NCBI GenBank assembly: GCA_020328155.1
Contig: JAIXMX010000001.1
Coordinates: 62,001 to 126,000 of the forward strand
DNA from: Candidatus Endomicrobiellum agilis
GTDB taxonomy: Bacteria; Elusimicrobiota; Endomicrobiia; Endomicrobiales; Endomicrobiaceae
Length of the DNA stretch: 64,000 bases
Reading direction: 5' to 3'
In this document: piece by piece, positions 17,386-26,631 of the stretch
Layout of the letters: every line of letters starts with the position of its first letter
Numbering within the stretch: position 1 is the stretch's first letter
Translations under genes and position numbers: made by a program
Notes under the pieces: generated by a model
Told to the model about the DNA's origin: nothing
Databases searched by the model: none
The model's input: only the letters and a program-made list of their open reading frames with translations

Positions 17386-18306
17386 TTAACCTTGCGCGTT
17401 TATTTCTAGCATCTTTAGAATTGGAATGTAAGCTTTTTGTCTTATGTCGTCAGGAACAGAAACTATATTTTTCATATTTGTAAGCGTATCTAGAACTTTT
17501 GCAAGTGTGATTTTTTTCATATTAGGACACACTGCAAAAGACGATACGGGGTAAAAGTTTTTATCCGGGTTATCTTTTTTAAGCTTATATAGAATTCCCG
17601 TCTCTGTTCCTATGATGAATTCTTTCGCGGTGCTTTTTTCAACATATCTACACATAACACCGGTTGACATAATGTGGTCTGCGGAAGATATGACTTCTGG
17701 ACGGCATTCGGGATGAACTAAAACTTCCGCCTGCGGATGCTCTTCTTTTGCGTTTAAGGCATATTCTGGCAGAATTAAATTATTGTGCGTAGGACAAAAT
17801 CCATTCCAGATATTCATTTTTACGCCTGACGTTTTTTGAACATAGTTTCCTAAATTTCTGTCGGGAATGAAAATTATATCGCTTTTATTGTCGGCAACGC
17901 TTTTCACAACGTTTACAGCATTTGAAGACGTGCAGCATATATCGCTTTCAGCTTTTACCGCAGCGGAAGTATTTACATAAGCTACCACTACCGGATTTTT
18001 ATATTGCGATTTGAATTCTTTTAATTTTTCGGCAGTTATCATATCTGCCATAGGGCAACCTGCATCTATTGCGGGAATTAAGACTTTTTTATTTGGATTT
18101 AGTATCGATGCGGTTTCTGCCATAAAATGTACCCCGCAAAAAACAATTACATCTGCATTTGTTTGCACAGCTTTTTTGCTTAAATCCAGAGAATCGCCGA
18201 CAAAATCTGCTATATCGTGAATCTCAGGCAGCTGATATATGTGGGCTAAAATTATGGCATTTTTTTCTTTTTTTAACTCATTTAGTTTTTTTATTATTTC
18301 TTTCAT
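17386..18306 (-). CDS. nadA: Quinolinate synthase A
   Basis: The 306-residue protein condenses iminoaspartate with dihydroxyacetone phosphate to quinolinate in NAD synthesis. It starts near KNAIILAHIYQLPEIHDIADF and contains VFCGVHFMAETA, GCPMADM, CCTSSNAV, HPECRPEV and FAVCPNM. These include the three conserved cluster Cys of the [4Fe-4S] site and the DxxGDSL-like loop. Length is normal. The ATG overlaps the tail of a ruined thiM by four bases. nadB and nadC are not in this window, so iminoaspartate supply must be encoded elsewhere or by another route. Confidence 0.94.
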   Translation of the reverse strand: MKEIIKKLNELKKEKNAIILAHIYQLPEIHDIADFVGDSLDLSKKAVQTNADVIVFCGVHFMAETASILNPNKKVLIPAIDAGCPMADMITAEKLKEFKSQYKNPVVVAYVNTSAAVKAESDICCTSSNAVNVVKSVADNKSDIIFIPDRNLGNYVQKTSGVKMNIWNGFCPTHNNLILPEYALNAKEEHPQAEVLVHPECRPEVISSADHIMSTGVMCRYVEKSTAKEFIIGTETGILYKLKKDNPDKNFYPVSSFAVCPNMKKITLAKVLDTLTNMKNIVSVPDDIRQKAYIPILKMLEINAQG

Positions 18307-19106
18307 TGTTTTATTTCTTCAAATTTTCTCATTTTAATTGATATACCGCTTAATGCAGTTATTTTGTCAAACAAATTTGTTTTAAATGTTTTATGACCTT
18401 CGGATGTTTCGTCGGCACTTTCTGCTGCAATTTCAAAACATATAAGACTCGCGATCGCGGCAAAAAGATAATCTTTTTCAACTGCGCAGAATGTCCCTGT
18501 AACAGAAGGCGACATACGGTCTGTCCTCACAATCTGGGACATCATGGGATATCCATCTTAACTATAAAAACTTTTGCTCCATCGGTACAAGTATCTTCTT
18601 TTCCAGCTGCTGCAACAGCACTCTTTTTCGTAAGCAAGAGTCTTTGCAATTTTATTATATTGCTCCCGGAATATTTCCGCTGTCAACGCCTTTTGTGACG
18701 ACGTTTATTCCTGCAATTTTTGCGATTTCAGAAGCACTGCCTTTTATAATGGTAACTTTATACTGTAAAAGTTCTGCTATTTTTTCATTTCTGTATTTTG
18801 TCGCACCTACCTCTGCGGCATCTACAACTACATGGATTTCCTTTTGTTTGCGGTAGCCATAAACTTGTTTCATAACGTCGACTGCATTGTTATTTAGAGT
18901 TCCTATGCTTATCATAACGGAGTTTGCACATAGACGCCATATCTACAGCTTCTTCAGGAATGTGTGTCATTTACTAGCGAGCCGCCGAAAATTTTGATGG
19001 TATTGCACAATCTGAAATTATAACCCAGTTTGTAATGTAATGCATTAAAAGGGAAATTTTTCTCGTTTTTTTTCCAAAACTTCGTAGATATTATCTATAT
19101 TCTACC
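18303..19106 (-). pseudogene. thiM: Hydroxyethylthiazole kinase remnant (several frameshifts and stops)
   Basis: Minus-strand pieces in different frames align in order with ThiM. The N-terminus is NIYEVLEKKREKFP (about 19100). Next is HYITNWVIISDCA and EEAVDMASM (about 19045-18930). Then comes SIGTLNNNAVDVMKQ to VVVDAAEVGATKYR and IIKGSASEIAKIAG, ending TKGVDSG (18915-18680). Last is SVTGTFCAVEKDYLFAAIAS to the C-terminus (18545-18303). At least three frame changes and two stops are needed to join them, so the thiazole salvage kinase is inactive. It once shared a unit with nadA. Confidence 0.88.
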
Positions 19107-19166
19107 TCTTTACTAATTTCTATTTAGAATGACCAATAAATATTGTAACTGTTATTAATTATACTT

Positions 19167-19790
19167 TTATTTGAATTTTTTTTCTACAAGAGTGCGTATG
19201 AATTCTGCCGTTTTATCTATGCCGAGAACAGAAGAGTTGATACACAAATGATATGAAATTGCCTCTTCCCAAACTTTTCCCGTATAGTAATTATAATATT
19301 TTGAGCGTTCTCTGTCCGAGCGTTCTATTTCTTCAAGAGCTTTGTTCTCCGTAATATTTTTATACAAACTTATGCGTTCTATTCTATCTTCTATATCAGC
19401 GCATATAAACACATTAATACATTTTGGATGATTTCGCAAGACATAATTGGCGCATCGTCCAATAAAAACTGACGATTCTTTTCTCGCAAGCTGTTTTATT
19501 ATGTCGCTTTGAATTTTAAATAGAGAATCGTTTAAAATAAGATTATTGTCGCTCTGTTCCAAACCGAAAAAGTTTACAAATAATCCATGTAATCCTCCGA
19601 AAAGCCAAAAATGTTTTTTTTCGTCTGAAGCTTCAAAAAGTTCCTTTTCTAAACCACTTTTTTCTGAAGCTATCTTTATAAGCTCTTTATCGTAAAATGC
19701 TGTATTTAAATCTTTGGATAATTTTTTGCCTATTAAAAATCCGCCACTGCCGTATTGTCGCGCTATTGTTATTGCAAATTTTTTGTTCAC
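19167..19790 (-). CDS. Cytidylate-kinase-like family protein
   Basis: The 207-residue protein opens with KFAITIARQYGSGGFLIGKK, the variant P-loop (RQYGSGG..IG) of the cytidylate kinase-like family. Downstream are SVFIGRCANYVL, FICADIEDRIERI and DRERSKYYNYYTGKVW, which is the Y-rich segment characteristic of that family, not of canonical Cmk. It is probably a P-loop NMP-kinase-type enzyme of uncertain substrate. A GTG start at 19790 is preceded by AGAGGTAAAG. The C-terminus VEKKFK is complete. It lies 65 bp downstream of the MATE transporter gene and could be co-transcribed. Confidence 0.82.
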   Translation of the reverse strand: MNKKFAITIARQYGSGGFLIGKKLSKDLNTAFYDKELIKIASEKSGLEKELFEASDEKKHFWLFGGLHGLFVNFFGLEQSDNNLILNDSLFKIQSDIIKQLARKESSVFIGRCANYVLRNHPKCINVFICADIEDRIERISLYKNITENKALEEIERSDRERSKYYNYYTGKVWEEAISYHLCINSSVLGIDKTAEFIRTLVEKKFK

Positions 19791-19855
19791 AACTTTACCT
19801 CTTTGCCTTGTTGTCTAGTATGAAGTAGAAAGCAAAATGAAATGAGTGACAGCAG

Positions 19856-21211
19856 CTAATAGCTTTTTTTACTCTGTAATTTGCGATACTGTGCCATAAA
19901 TATATAAACCGCTAAAATAGAAGACGCTATATCGGAAATCGAAATACTAATCCATACTCCGAAAATATTCATATATTTTGGCAGAACAATAAGAAGCGGT
20001 ATAAGAAAAAGCACCTGACGTGTAAGTGATAATAAAATAGTCTTTTGCGCTTTGCCGATAGCCTGAAAGAAAGCCACCGCCACAGTCTGAAATCCTATAA
20101 AAGGGAAAAACATAAATGTGTAACGGAGTCCGGTTGCCGTTATATCGATGAGATTTTTTTCATTGGTGAAAATAGATGCCGCAGAGTGCGGAAACAACTC
20201 TACAAGTGCGAATCCAAAAGTCATTATGGCAACCGCAATAATAATTGTTTTTTTTAAAACTTCTGTTACGCGTTCATAAGCGCCTGCCCCGTAATTGTAC
20301 CCGGCTATAGATTGCATGCCTTGATTGAGACCAAAAACTATCATGATAAAAAGATATGTCATACGGTTTACTATTCCGTAAGCGCCTACTGCAAGATTTC
20401 CGCCGTAAAAAGAGAGGTTTTTATTGATGAGAATGACTATCACACACGCTGTGGCGTTGAGAAGAAATGACGCCGTACCTATAGAGAATATTCCCTTTAC
20501 AATTTCTTTTCTTAAGCGAAAAGAATCTTTTTTTAAACGTATAAAACTTTTGTTGCTGCTGAAAAACCATATTTGCCATGCTAAAGCTAAAGTCTGTGAT
20601 ATAATCGTAGCCGCGGCGCTTCCTCGTATTCCCCAACCGAATTTAAAAATAAACAGGGGATTAAGTGTCAAATTCATTAGGACGGTTATAATTGTGGCAT
20701 ACATCGCTTTTTGAGGATGGCCAGCGGAACGCATTAGAGCGTTGAGTCCTATATATGTATGAGTAATTACATTGCCAGCTAAAATGATAATCATGAAATC
20801 GCGTGCATAAGGAAGCGTCTGGCTGCTTGCGCCAAAAAAGATGAGAATAGGATTTAAAAAGACGAGGACTATTACAGAAAATAATATTCCCATTGCGATG
20901 TTGAGTACGTATACATTTCCGATTATATAATTTGCGGCAATGTAATCTTTTTGTCCGAGTCTCAGCGATAAAAGAGTTGCTGCTCCAATGCCTACTAAAG
21001 ATCCGAATGCTGCGGCTAAATTCATGATAGGAAAAGTAATCGCAAGACCGGATAAAGCCAAAACTCCGACACCGCGACCTATAAAAATGCTGTCGGTTAT
21101 ATTGTAAAGCGATACGGTGATCATAGCAATAATCGCAGGAATTGCATATTCAACTAGTAGTTTGTCTATATCCGAAGTGCCTAAAATAAGCGGAGACTTT
21201 CCTTTTTTCAT
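19856..21211 (-). CDS. MATE-family multidrug/Na+ antiporter
   Basis: The 451-residue integral membrane protein has about twelve transmembrane helices in two repeats. It begins with SPLILGTSDIDKLLVEYAIPAIIAMI and contains ITDSIFIGRGVGVLALSG, the family's N-terminal signature, and GLNQGMQSIAGYNYGAGAYERV, the matching motif at the second repeat. It exports cationic drugs or metabolites using an ion gradient; the substrate cannot be predicted. The DinF/NorM-type length is complete. Confidence 0.92.
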   Translation of the reverse strand: MKKGKSPLILGTSDIDKLLVEYAIPAIIAMITVSLYNITDSIFIGRGVGVLALSGLAITFPIMNLAAAFGSLVGIGAATLLSLRLGQKDYIAANYIIGNVYVLNIAMGILFSVIVLVFLNPILIFFGASSQTLPYARDFMIIILAGNVITHTYIGLNALMRSAGHPQKAMYATIITVLMNLTLNPLFIFKFGWGIRGSAAATIISQTLALAWQIWFFSSNKSFIRLKKDSFRLRKEIVKGIFSIGTASFLLNATACVIVILINKNLSFYGGNLAVGAYGIVNRMTYLFIMIVFGLNQGMQSIAGYNYGAGAYERVTEVLKKTIIIAVAIMTFGFALVELFPHSAASIFTNEKNLIDITATGLRYTFMFFPFIGFQTVAVAFFQAIGKAQKTILLSLTRQVLFLIPLLIVLPKYMNIFGVWISISISDIASSILAVYIFMAQYRKLQSKKSY

Positions 21212-21727
21212 GTTTTTAGGATTCCTGAAATATGAAGTATATGTGTTATGTGTATGGATTAATATTAAGTATTTTAATAAAAACTGAATGTTTTGTATAT
21301 TTACTGTCTATTTATGTGCAGATTGTTGAAAGATAATAAAAGCATTATGTTCTTTTTGTTTTAGGAACAAGAGGTTATAAGAACTGTTTTTTCATAGAGT
21401 ATAAGAGACAACGCAACTATTGACGGATGCAGGATATGTGTTCCCCGAAGCTTGTTTGAGATATTATTATGGTTTTGAACTTGATTTAGATTGATATTTA
21501 AAAAGCAACTGACAGTTGCGGGTTGCAGATTGTTCTTGTGATGACAGAACAGATATTTTGCAGTTGTCGTTTGTTTCGTATTCTGTCTTTTAAATTCAAG
21601 ACTGTTTTCTTAGCGTTACTGCAAAAATATTGAAAGAAATATCTCAGAATTTTGCTTTTTGGCAAGCCGTACTCAAATTGAGGATAATACCAAAATAGCA
21701 TAGGTTGAAATTTGATATAATACTTAA
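21212..21727. other. Intergenic region between divergent MATE and HD-domain genes
   Basis: The interval must hold promoters for both directions. I see no gene: reading frames on either strand lack ribosome-binding sites and recognisable sequence. Short AT-rich -10-like boxes are too common to choose among. Confidence 0.35.
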
Positions 21728-22393
21728 ATGGATGATATGTTAACTTTTGAAGAAATAAAAAATAATCCTGAAATACAGACATACCTTAAATTTATGGACA
21801 AGACATTTGCTCTTATGGGATATAAGGAGCATGGTAGAGGACATGCTTTGTATGCTGCTGAAATTGCTGAGCGGATTTTGAAATATTTGGGCTATAGCAA
21901 AAGAGAGCAGGAACTTGCTAAAATTGCCGCTTATATCCATGATATGGGTAACTTGGTTTCAAAGTATGGACACGATCAAAGCAGCGCAATAATGTTTTTA
22001 AATATTATTGGAGATGACAGATACAATGAAGATGTTTTTGCTATAGCAAGCGCTGTGGGTTGTCATGAAGATAAAACTGTAGATCCGGTGTCGGCGATTG
22101 CTGCTGCTCTTGTTCTCGGTGATAAAACAGATGTGCGCCGTGAAAGAATAAGAGCAGAGGACGTGTATTATATCTATAAACATTCTCGTATAACTGCTGC
22201 TTGTCAAAAAGTTGATGTTGTTATAGATAAAGAAAGGATGACTATCGGACTGCAAATAAAAATTGACACTACAATATGCTCAGTTATGGACTATTTTGAA
22301 ATATTTATGTCAAGGACAAATTTCTGTAGAAGGGCAAGTAGTGTTTTGAATTGCAATTTTGAATTATATATTAATGAGGATAAGTTTCTGTAA
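21728..22393 (+). CDS. HD-domain protein (phosphohydrolase fold), paralogue 1
   Basis: The 221-residue protein has an HD metal site: HGRGHALYAAEIAERIL (His near 37), AAYIHDMGNL (HD near 76-77) and later CHEDKT and GDKTDVRR. A C-terminal domain starts near residue 165 and ends FCRRASSVLNCNFELYIN. It closely parallels the gene at 24505-25188 (CRRAASFLNCTFELIIN), so the two arose by duplication. HD proteins hydrolyse phosphoester bonds of nucleotides or RNA; the exact substrate is unknown. The last base of its stop is the first of the tgt ATG (TAATG), implying coupling with tRNA modification. Confidence 0.85.
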   Translation: MDDMLTFEEIKNNPEIQTYLKFMDKTFALMGYKEHGRGHALYAAEIAERILKYLGYSKREQELAKIAAYIHDMGNLVSKYGHDQSSAIMFLNIIGDDRYNEDVFAIASAVGCHEDKTVDPVSAIAAALVLGDKTDVRRERIRAEDVYYIYKHSRITAACQKVDVVIDKERMTIGLQIKIDTTICSVMDYFEIFMSRTNFCRRASSVLNCNFELYINEDKFL

Positions 22394-23538
22394 TGGAATG
22401 CGGTTCTTACCAACTTATAAAAAAATCGTCTGAATGTGGGGCAAGACTCGGAAAGGTTTATACTACGAGAGGTATTATTGACACTCCGGTTTTTATGCCT
22501 GTGGGGACGCAAGGCACGGTTAAAGGTGTTGCCATAGAGTTTTTGCGCGGTTCCGGCGCGCAAATAATACTTGCAAACTCGTACCATTTATATCTTCGTC
22601 CCGGAACTGAAGTAATAAAAAAAGCGGGAGGGATACAGAAATTTAATTCGTGGAACAGTCCGATGCTTACAGATTCGGGTGGTTTTCAGGTGTTTAGTTT
22701 GAGAAATATCAGAAAAATTAACGAAGACGGAGTTGAATTTCAGTCTCATATAGACGGATCAAAACATTTTTTTTCGCCGGAAAAATCCGTACAGGTTCAA
22801 AAGGACATAGGTGCTGACATTACAATGTGTTTTGACGAATGCACGCCTTACCCCGCAGATTACGGATATGCAAAAAGTTCTATGGAATTAAGTCTTAAAT
22901 GGGCGGAGAGGTGTAAGAAAGAATTTTATAAGGATGATTCTTACAAAACTCAATCTTTATTTGGCATCATACAGGGATCGGTATATAATGATTTAAGAGT
23001 AAGAAGTACGATGGAAATGTTAAATATTGGTTTTACTGGCTATGCAATGGGTGGACTTTCTATAGGCGAGCCTAAAAAAGATATGCATTCTGTTTTAGAA
23101 AGTATTTTGCCTGTGATTCCTGAAAATAAAGCCAGATATCTTATGGGCGTGGGAATGCCTGAAGATTTATGGGAAGGTGTTGAACGTGGAATTGATATGT
23201 TTGACTGTGTTATTCCTACGCGCAATGGACGAAATGGACAGGTTTTTACAAGTCTTGGGAAAATTAATATAAGAAATGCGGAATTTAAGGAAGATTTCAG
23301 TCCATTGGACCCGGATTGTGGCTGTCCTGTATGTACTGGATATTCAAAAGCGTATTTAAATCATTTGGTGAGGGCTCGCGAGACTTTATATTTAAGTCTT
23401 TTGTCTTTACATAACATTTATTTTATGATAAACTTAACGTTAAAAATGAGAAAATCATTAGAAAATAGTACTTTTATCAAATCAAAAAAAGAATTTTTTG
23501 AAAAATACTATTCGAGAGACAGACTTTCAGAGGACTAG
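22393..23538 (+). CDS. tgt: Queuine tRNA-ribosyltransferase (tRNA-guanine transglycosylase)
   Basis: The 381-residue TIM-barrel enzyme exchanges G34 for preQ1 in GUN-anticodon tRNAs. Visible motifs are TPVFMPVGTQGTVKG, LTDSGGFQVFSL with the general-base Asp, MCFDECTPYP, GGLSIGEPKK, and GIDMFDCVIPTRNGRNGQ with the catalytic Asp. Zinc ligands are in CGCPVCTGYSKAYLNHL. Length is that of bacterial Tgt. It heads a classic tgt-yajC-secD-secF arrangement, here interrupted by two HD-domain genes. Confidence 0.97.
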   Translation: MECGSYQLIKKSSECGARLGKVYTTRGIIDTPVFMPVGTQGTVKGVAIEFLRGSGAQIILANSYHLYLRPGTEVIKKAGGIQKFNSWNSPMLTDSGGFQVFSLRNIRKINEDGVEFQSHIDGSKHFFSPEKSVQVQKDIGADITMCFDECTPYPADYGYAKSSMELSLKWAERCKKEFYKDDSYKTQSLFGIIQGSVYNDLRVRSTMEMLNIGFTGYAMGGLSIGEPKKDMHSVLESILPVIPENKARYLMGVGMPEDLWEGVERGIDMFDCVIPTRNGRNGQVFTSLGKINIRNAEFKEDFSPLDPDCGCPVCTGYSKAYLNHLVRARETLYLSLLSLHNIYFMINLTLKMRKSLENSTFIKSKKEFFEKYYSRDRLSED

Positions 23539-23567
23539 TATTTTAGAGAATTAAGAATGAGGGTAAA

Positions 23568-23957
23568 ATGAAGAAGTTTATTAATTTATTTATATTTTTA
23601 ATGGCGATTATTGTAATGCCATCCTTGGCGTTTGCGCAGTCCTCTTCGATGGGATTGTCTTCTTTTGGCGGATTAATGCCGTTAATTCTTATATTTGTTT
23701 TTTTCTATCTGTTCTTGTTGAGACCGCAACAGAAAAAGGCTAAAGAACATCGGAATTTATTGAATTCTTTAAAAAAAGACGATAGGATTATTACCGCGGG
23801 CGGTTTATATGCCACAGTGAGCGCTGTAAAAAGGAACATCGTTGAGGCAAAAGTTTCAGAGGGAGTTTGTGTTCAGGTTGCAAAACAATCGATTTCTGCT
23901 GTTATAACAAAAGAATATGAAGAAGCGGCAAAAATACCTGAAGTAGTTAAGAAATAA
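23568..23957 (+). CDS. yajC: Sec translocon accessory subunit YajC
   Basis: The 129-residue protein has a predicted N-terminal hydrophobic stretch (IFLMAIIVMPSLAFA) that resembles a cleavable signal, then the conserved single anchor LMPLILIFVFFYLFLLRPQQKKAKEH. A small cytoplasmic beta domain follows, with DRIITAGGLYATVSAV. YajC associates with SecDF in the inner membrane. The Lys/Glu-rich end is intact. A GAGGG site precedes the ATG. The extra N-terminal signal-like segment makes it longer than the usual 110 residues. Confidence 0.93.
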   Translation: MKKFINLFIFLMAIIVMPSLAFAQSSSMGLSSFGGLMPLILIFVFFYLFLLRPQQKKAKEHRNLLNSLKKDDRIITAGGLYATVSAVKRNIVEAKVSEGVCVQVAKQSISAVITKEYEEAAKIPEVVKK

Positions 23958-24504
23958 ATATAAGAAATAAATAATGGAGTATTTTAGTCTGACTTGAAAT
24001 GATGAATACTGTTATCCGATGGTCAGGATAAACAAAATCTACGAATACTGCTTTGCAAGAAAGGAGCAGTTTCTCATAAACAATTATTGGCAGATGGTAT
24101 TCTCAGAATAACAGTCCAAATAAGGAATGCTGTGAGGGCAAAGTATCGCAAACAGGCACAAAATCGTAAAAGCACGAAGACACAGCGTTGAAAGAATTCC
24201 AAAAGGCGGAGACCGACAAGTCGCAATATCCTGAAAAAGGAAAGAGATGAGATTAAAAAGGTGGAATCTATATTCGATATATTCCAAATAAGACAAATAA
24301 GTAACATTTGGCAGGGCATCGTAAGACCACTAACCAAGTCCTCAACGGCAATAAGAACGACTCAAATTTAACGACGAAACCATTAAGAGATAAAGGAAAG
24401 GAAGACTATATGTATATGCTTCCTGACTGGCTGCAACTTGCTGCCAAGAGCAAGAGAAGAAAATGGACTAATGCCGCAAGCTGCATAAGAACCGATAATA
24501 TATT
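23958..24504. other. Gap splitting the sec operon, with a coiled-coil gene remnant
   Basis: No intact gene is present. Around 24178-24255 (+) a frame reads EDTALKEFQKAETDKSQYPE before a stop, and a neighbouring frame continues KVESIFDIFQIRQ. The charged helical character recalls the coiled-coil segment at 59280-59400 (AKEQFKKAKKYYERR), so this may be another relic of that family. The region lies between yajC and the second HD gene and may have been an insertion. Confidence 0.4.
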
Positions 24505-25188
24505 ATGGATGATAAAAATAAGTATTCAAGTGTAACTCTTAAAGACGTAAAGAAAAACCCGATAGTTAACGCGTTTATTAAATCTGCTAACGATTATTTG
24601 GGGACGATTGGTTATACCGAACACGGCGTCAGACATGTAAAACTGGTTGCTTCTATAGCTGAAAATGTTTTGTTGTATCTTGATTATCCGAAGAGACTTC
24701 AGGAACTTGCGGGAATTGCAGGTTATATGCACGATATAGGAAATGTCGTAAATAGACAGGATCACGGACAATCTGCTGCTCTTGTGTCGATGAGGTTACT
24801 GAAAGATATGGGTATGATGCCTGAAGAAACGGCATTGATAATTTCGGCAGTAGGAAACCACGAAGAAGAAAGAGGAGATCCCGTAAATCCTGTGGCGGCT
24901 GCTTTAATTTTAGCTGACAAATCTGACGTGCACAAAACAAGAGTTAGAAATCCCGATATTTCAAGATACGATATACACGATAGAGTAAATTCTGCCGTGG
25001 AAAGATCTTTTTTAAAAGTTCTTAAAGATAAAGAAATTATATCGCTTCAGCTTACCGTTGATACGCAAATATCAAAAGTTATGGAGTATTTTGAGATTTT
25101 TATGTCGAGAATGCTTATGTGCAGAAGAGCTGCGAGTTTTTTGAATTGTACGTTTGAGTTAATAATAAATGAGAGGAAATTACTTTAA
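24505..25188 (+). CDS. HD-domain protein (phosphohydrolase fold), paralogue 2
   Basis: The 227-residue paralogue of the gene at 21728 shares the HD motifs HGVRHVKLVASIAENVL and AGYMHDIGNVV, plus NHEEERGD and LADKSDVHK. The second domain is also shared, ending CRRAASFLNCTFELIIN. All metal-binding positions of the HD fold seem present in both copies. It directly abuts the secD start, and secD lacks a separate leader, so the two are probably translationally coupled. This placement in front of the protein-export genes is conserved enough here to suggest a functional link, but the substrate is unknown. Confidence 0.85.
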   Translation: MDDKNKYSSVTLKDVKKNPIVNAFIKSANDYLGTIGYTEHGVRHVKLVASIAENVLLYLDYPKRLQELAGIAGYMHDIGNVVNRQDHGQSAALVSMRLLKDMGMMPEETALIISAVGNHEEERGDPVNPVAAALILADKSDVHKTRVRNPDISRYDIHDRVNSAVERSFLKVLKDKEIISLQLTVDTQISKVMEYFEIFMSRMLMCRRAASFLNCTFELIINERKLL

Positions 25189-26619
25189 GTGAAGATTAAC
25201 TGGAAGTTGTGGATTAGTATTGTATTATTAGCTTTTTCGGTTTGGGTGTTATGGCCGTCTTTTAACTGGGCGATTATGTCTGTCGAGAAAAGAGAACAAG
25301 CAGAAAAAGAGAAAGATCCTATTTTAGGCAAACTTCTAAAGTTAGGTTTGGATTTAAAAGGCGGTACACATCTTCTTTTAGAAATTGACGCATCACGGTT
25401 AGATGGGAGCGTAAAAATTAAGGATGCAGTTGACAGAGCGATAGAAATTATCAGAAATAGGATTGATCAATTCGGCGTAACGGATCCCATGATTGCAAAG
25501 CAAGGAGATAAGTGGATAGTAGTGCAGCTTCCGGGCATTAGAGATCCAAAAGCCGCGAAAGATTTAATCGGTAAGACTGCATTGCTTGAGTTTAGGATAG
25601 AAAATACAAGCGAAGAAGCAAAACGAGCTCTTGATTTGATTTATGAGAAAAAAATTACGCCTGCACAATATAGAGAAAATCCATCGCTGTATCCAGATAT
25701 AAAAGCCGTTATGCCTGAAGGCGCATCGGTTTTTGAGACCAAAAGAGATGTAATTTATTGCGTTTTAGATAAAGCTCTTTTAACAGGAGCCGTTCTTGCA
25801 AACGCAAAAGTTGAATTTGGTGGAGAGTACCAACATGGAATGGTAGTTTCAGTGGAATTTAATAAAGATGGTGGAAGAATATTTGAGCATATAACTGAGA
25901 GAAACATAGGGAAAAATCTAGCTATAGTTCTTGACGATGTTGTACAGTCTGCTCCTGTGATACGTGCAAAGATTTCTAGAGGAGAAAAAGCGGTTATTGA
26001 GGGTAATTTTAACTCTGACGAGGCAAAACTTCTTGCAGCCGTATTGAGAGCAGGCGCTCTTCCCGCGCCGGTTAAATTGATAGAAGAAAGGACGGTCGGA
26101 CCGTCGCTCGGTGACGATTCTATAAAGAAAGGTTTTATGTCGTCTTTTATAGGTGTTATATTAGTTTTTCTTTTTATGTTTATCTATTACCGTTCCTCAG
26201 GATTAATTGCAGATTTAGCGCTTGCTTTAAACTTAATAATACTCATGGCGATAATGACATATTTTCAGTTTACTCTTACGCTTCCGGGAGTAGCTGGTAT
26301 AGCGCTTATGCTTGCTATGTCCGTTGACGCAAATGTGCTTATATTGGAAAGGATAAGGGAAGAACTTGCTGCTGGAAAAACAGCAAGAGTGGCAGTGGAT
26401 ATGGGATATCAGAAAGTTTTTTGGACTATTTTTGATGCGAATTTTACGACTCTTGTAGCTGCGGCTTTTTTATTCCAGTTTGGAACAGGTCCTATAAAAG
26501 GTTTTGCCGTTACTCTTTCGATAGGTCTTATTGTAAGCATGTTCACTGCCGTGACTGTAACAAAACTTATATATGAACTTTTGTTCAAAGAAAATCTTTT
26601 ATTAAAAATAAAAATATAG
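25189..26619 (+). CDS. secD: Protein translocase subunit SecD
   Basis: The 476-residue inner-membrane protein has an N-terminal TM helix, then LGLDLKGGTHLLLEID, the first periplasmic domain signature. The P1 domain has RNRIDQFGVTDPMI, and LLAAVLRAGALPAPVKLIEERTVGPSLG precedes five C-terminal helices including LMLAMSVDANVLILERIREE. It pairs with SecF to pull preproteins out of the Sec channel using the proton gradient. The GTG start immediately follows the HD gene stop. Length is compact compared with E. coli SecD (615), as common outside Enterobacteria. Confidence 0.97.
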   Translation: MKINWKLWISIVLLAFSVWVLWPSFNWAIMSVEKREQAEKEKDPILGKLLKLGLDLKGGTHLLLEIDASRLDGSVKIKDAVDRAIEIIRNRIDQFGVTDPMIAKQGDKWIVVQLPGIRDPKAAKDLIGKTALLEFRIENTSEEAKRALDLIYEKKITPAQYRENPSLYPDIKAVMPEGASVFETKRDVIYCVLDKALLTGAVLANAKVEFGGEYQHGMVVSVEFNKDGGRIFEHITERNIGKNLAIVLDDVVQSAPVIRAKISRGEKAVIEGNFNSDEAKLLAAVLRAGALPAPVKLIEERTVGPSLGDDSIKKGFMSSFIGVILVFLFMFIYYRSSGLIADLALALNLIILMAIMTYFQFTLTLPGVAGIALMLAMSVDANVLILERIREELAAGKTARVAVDMGYQKVFWTIFDANFTTLVAAAFLFQFGTGPIKGFAVTLSIGLIVSMFTAVTVTKLIYELLFKENLLLKIKI

Positions 26620-26631
26620 CCGGGGGTTAGT

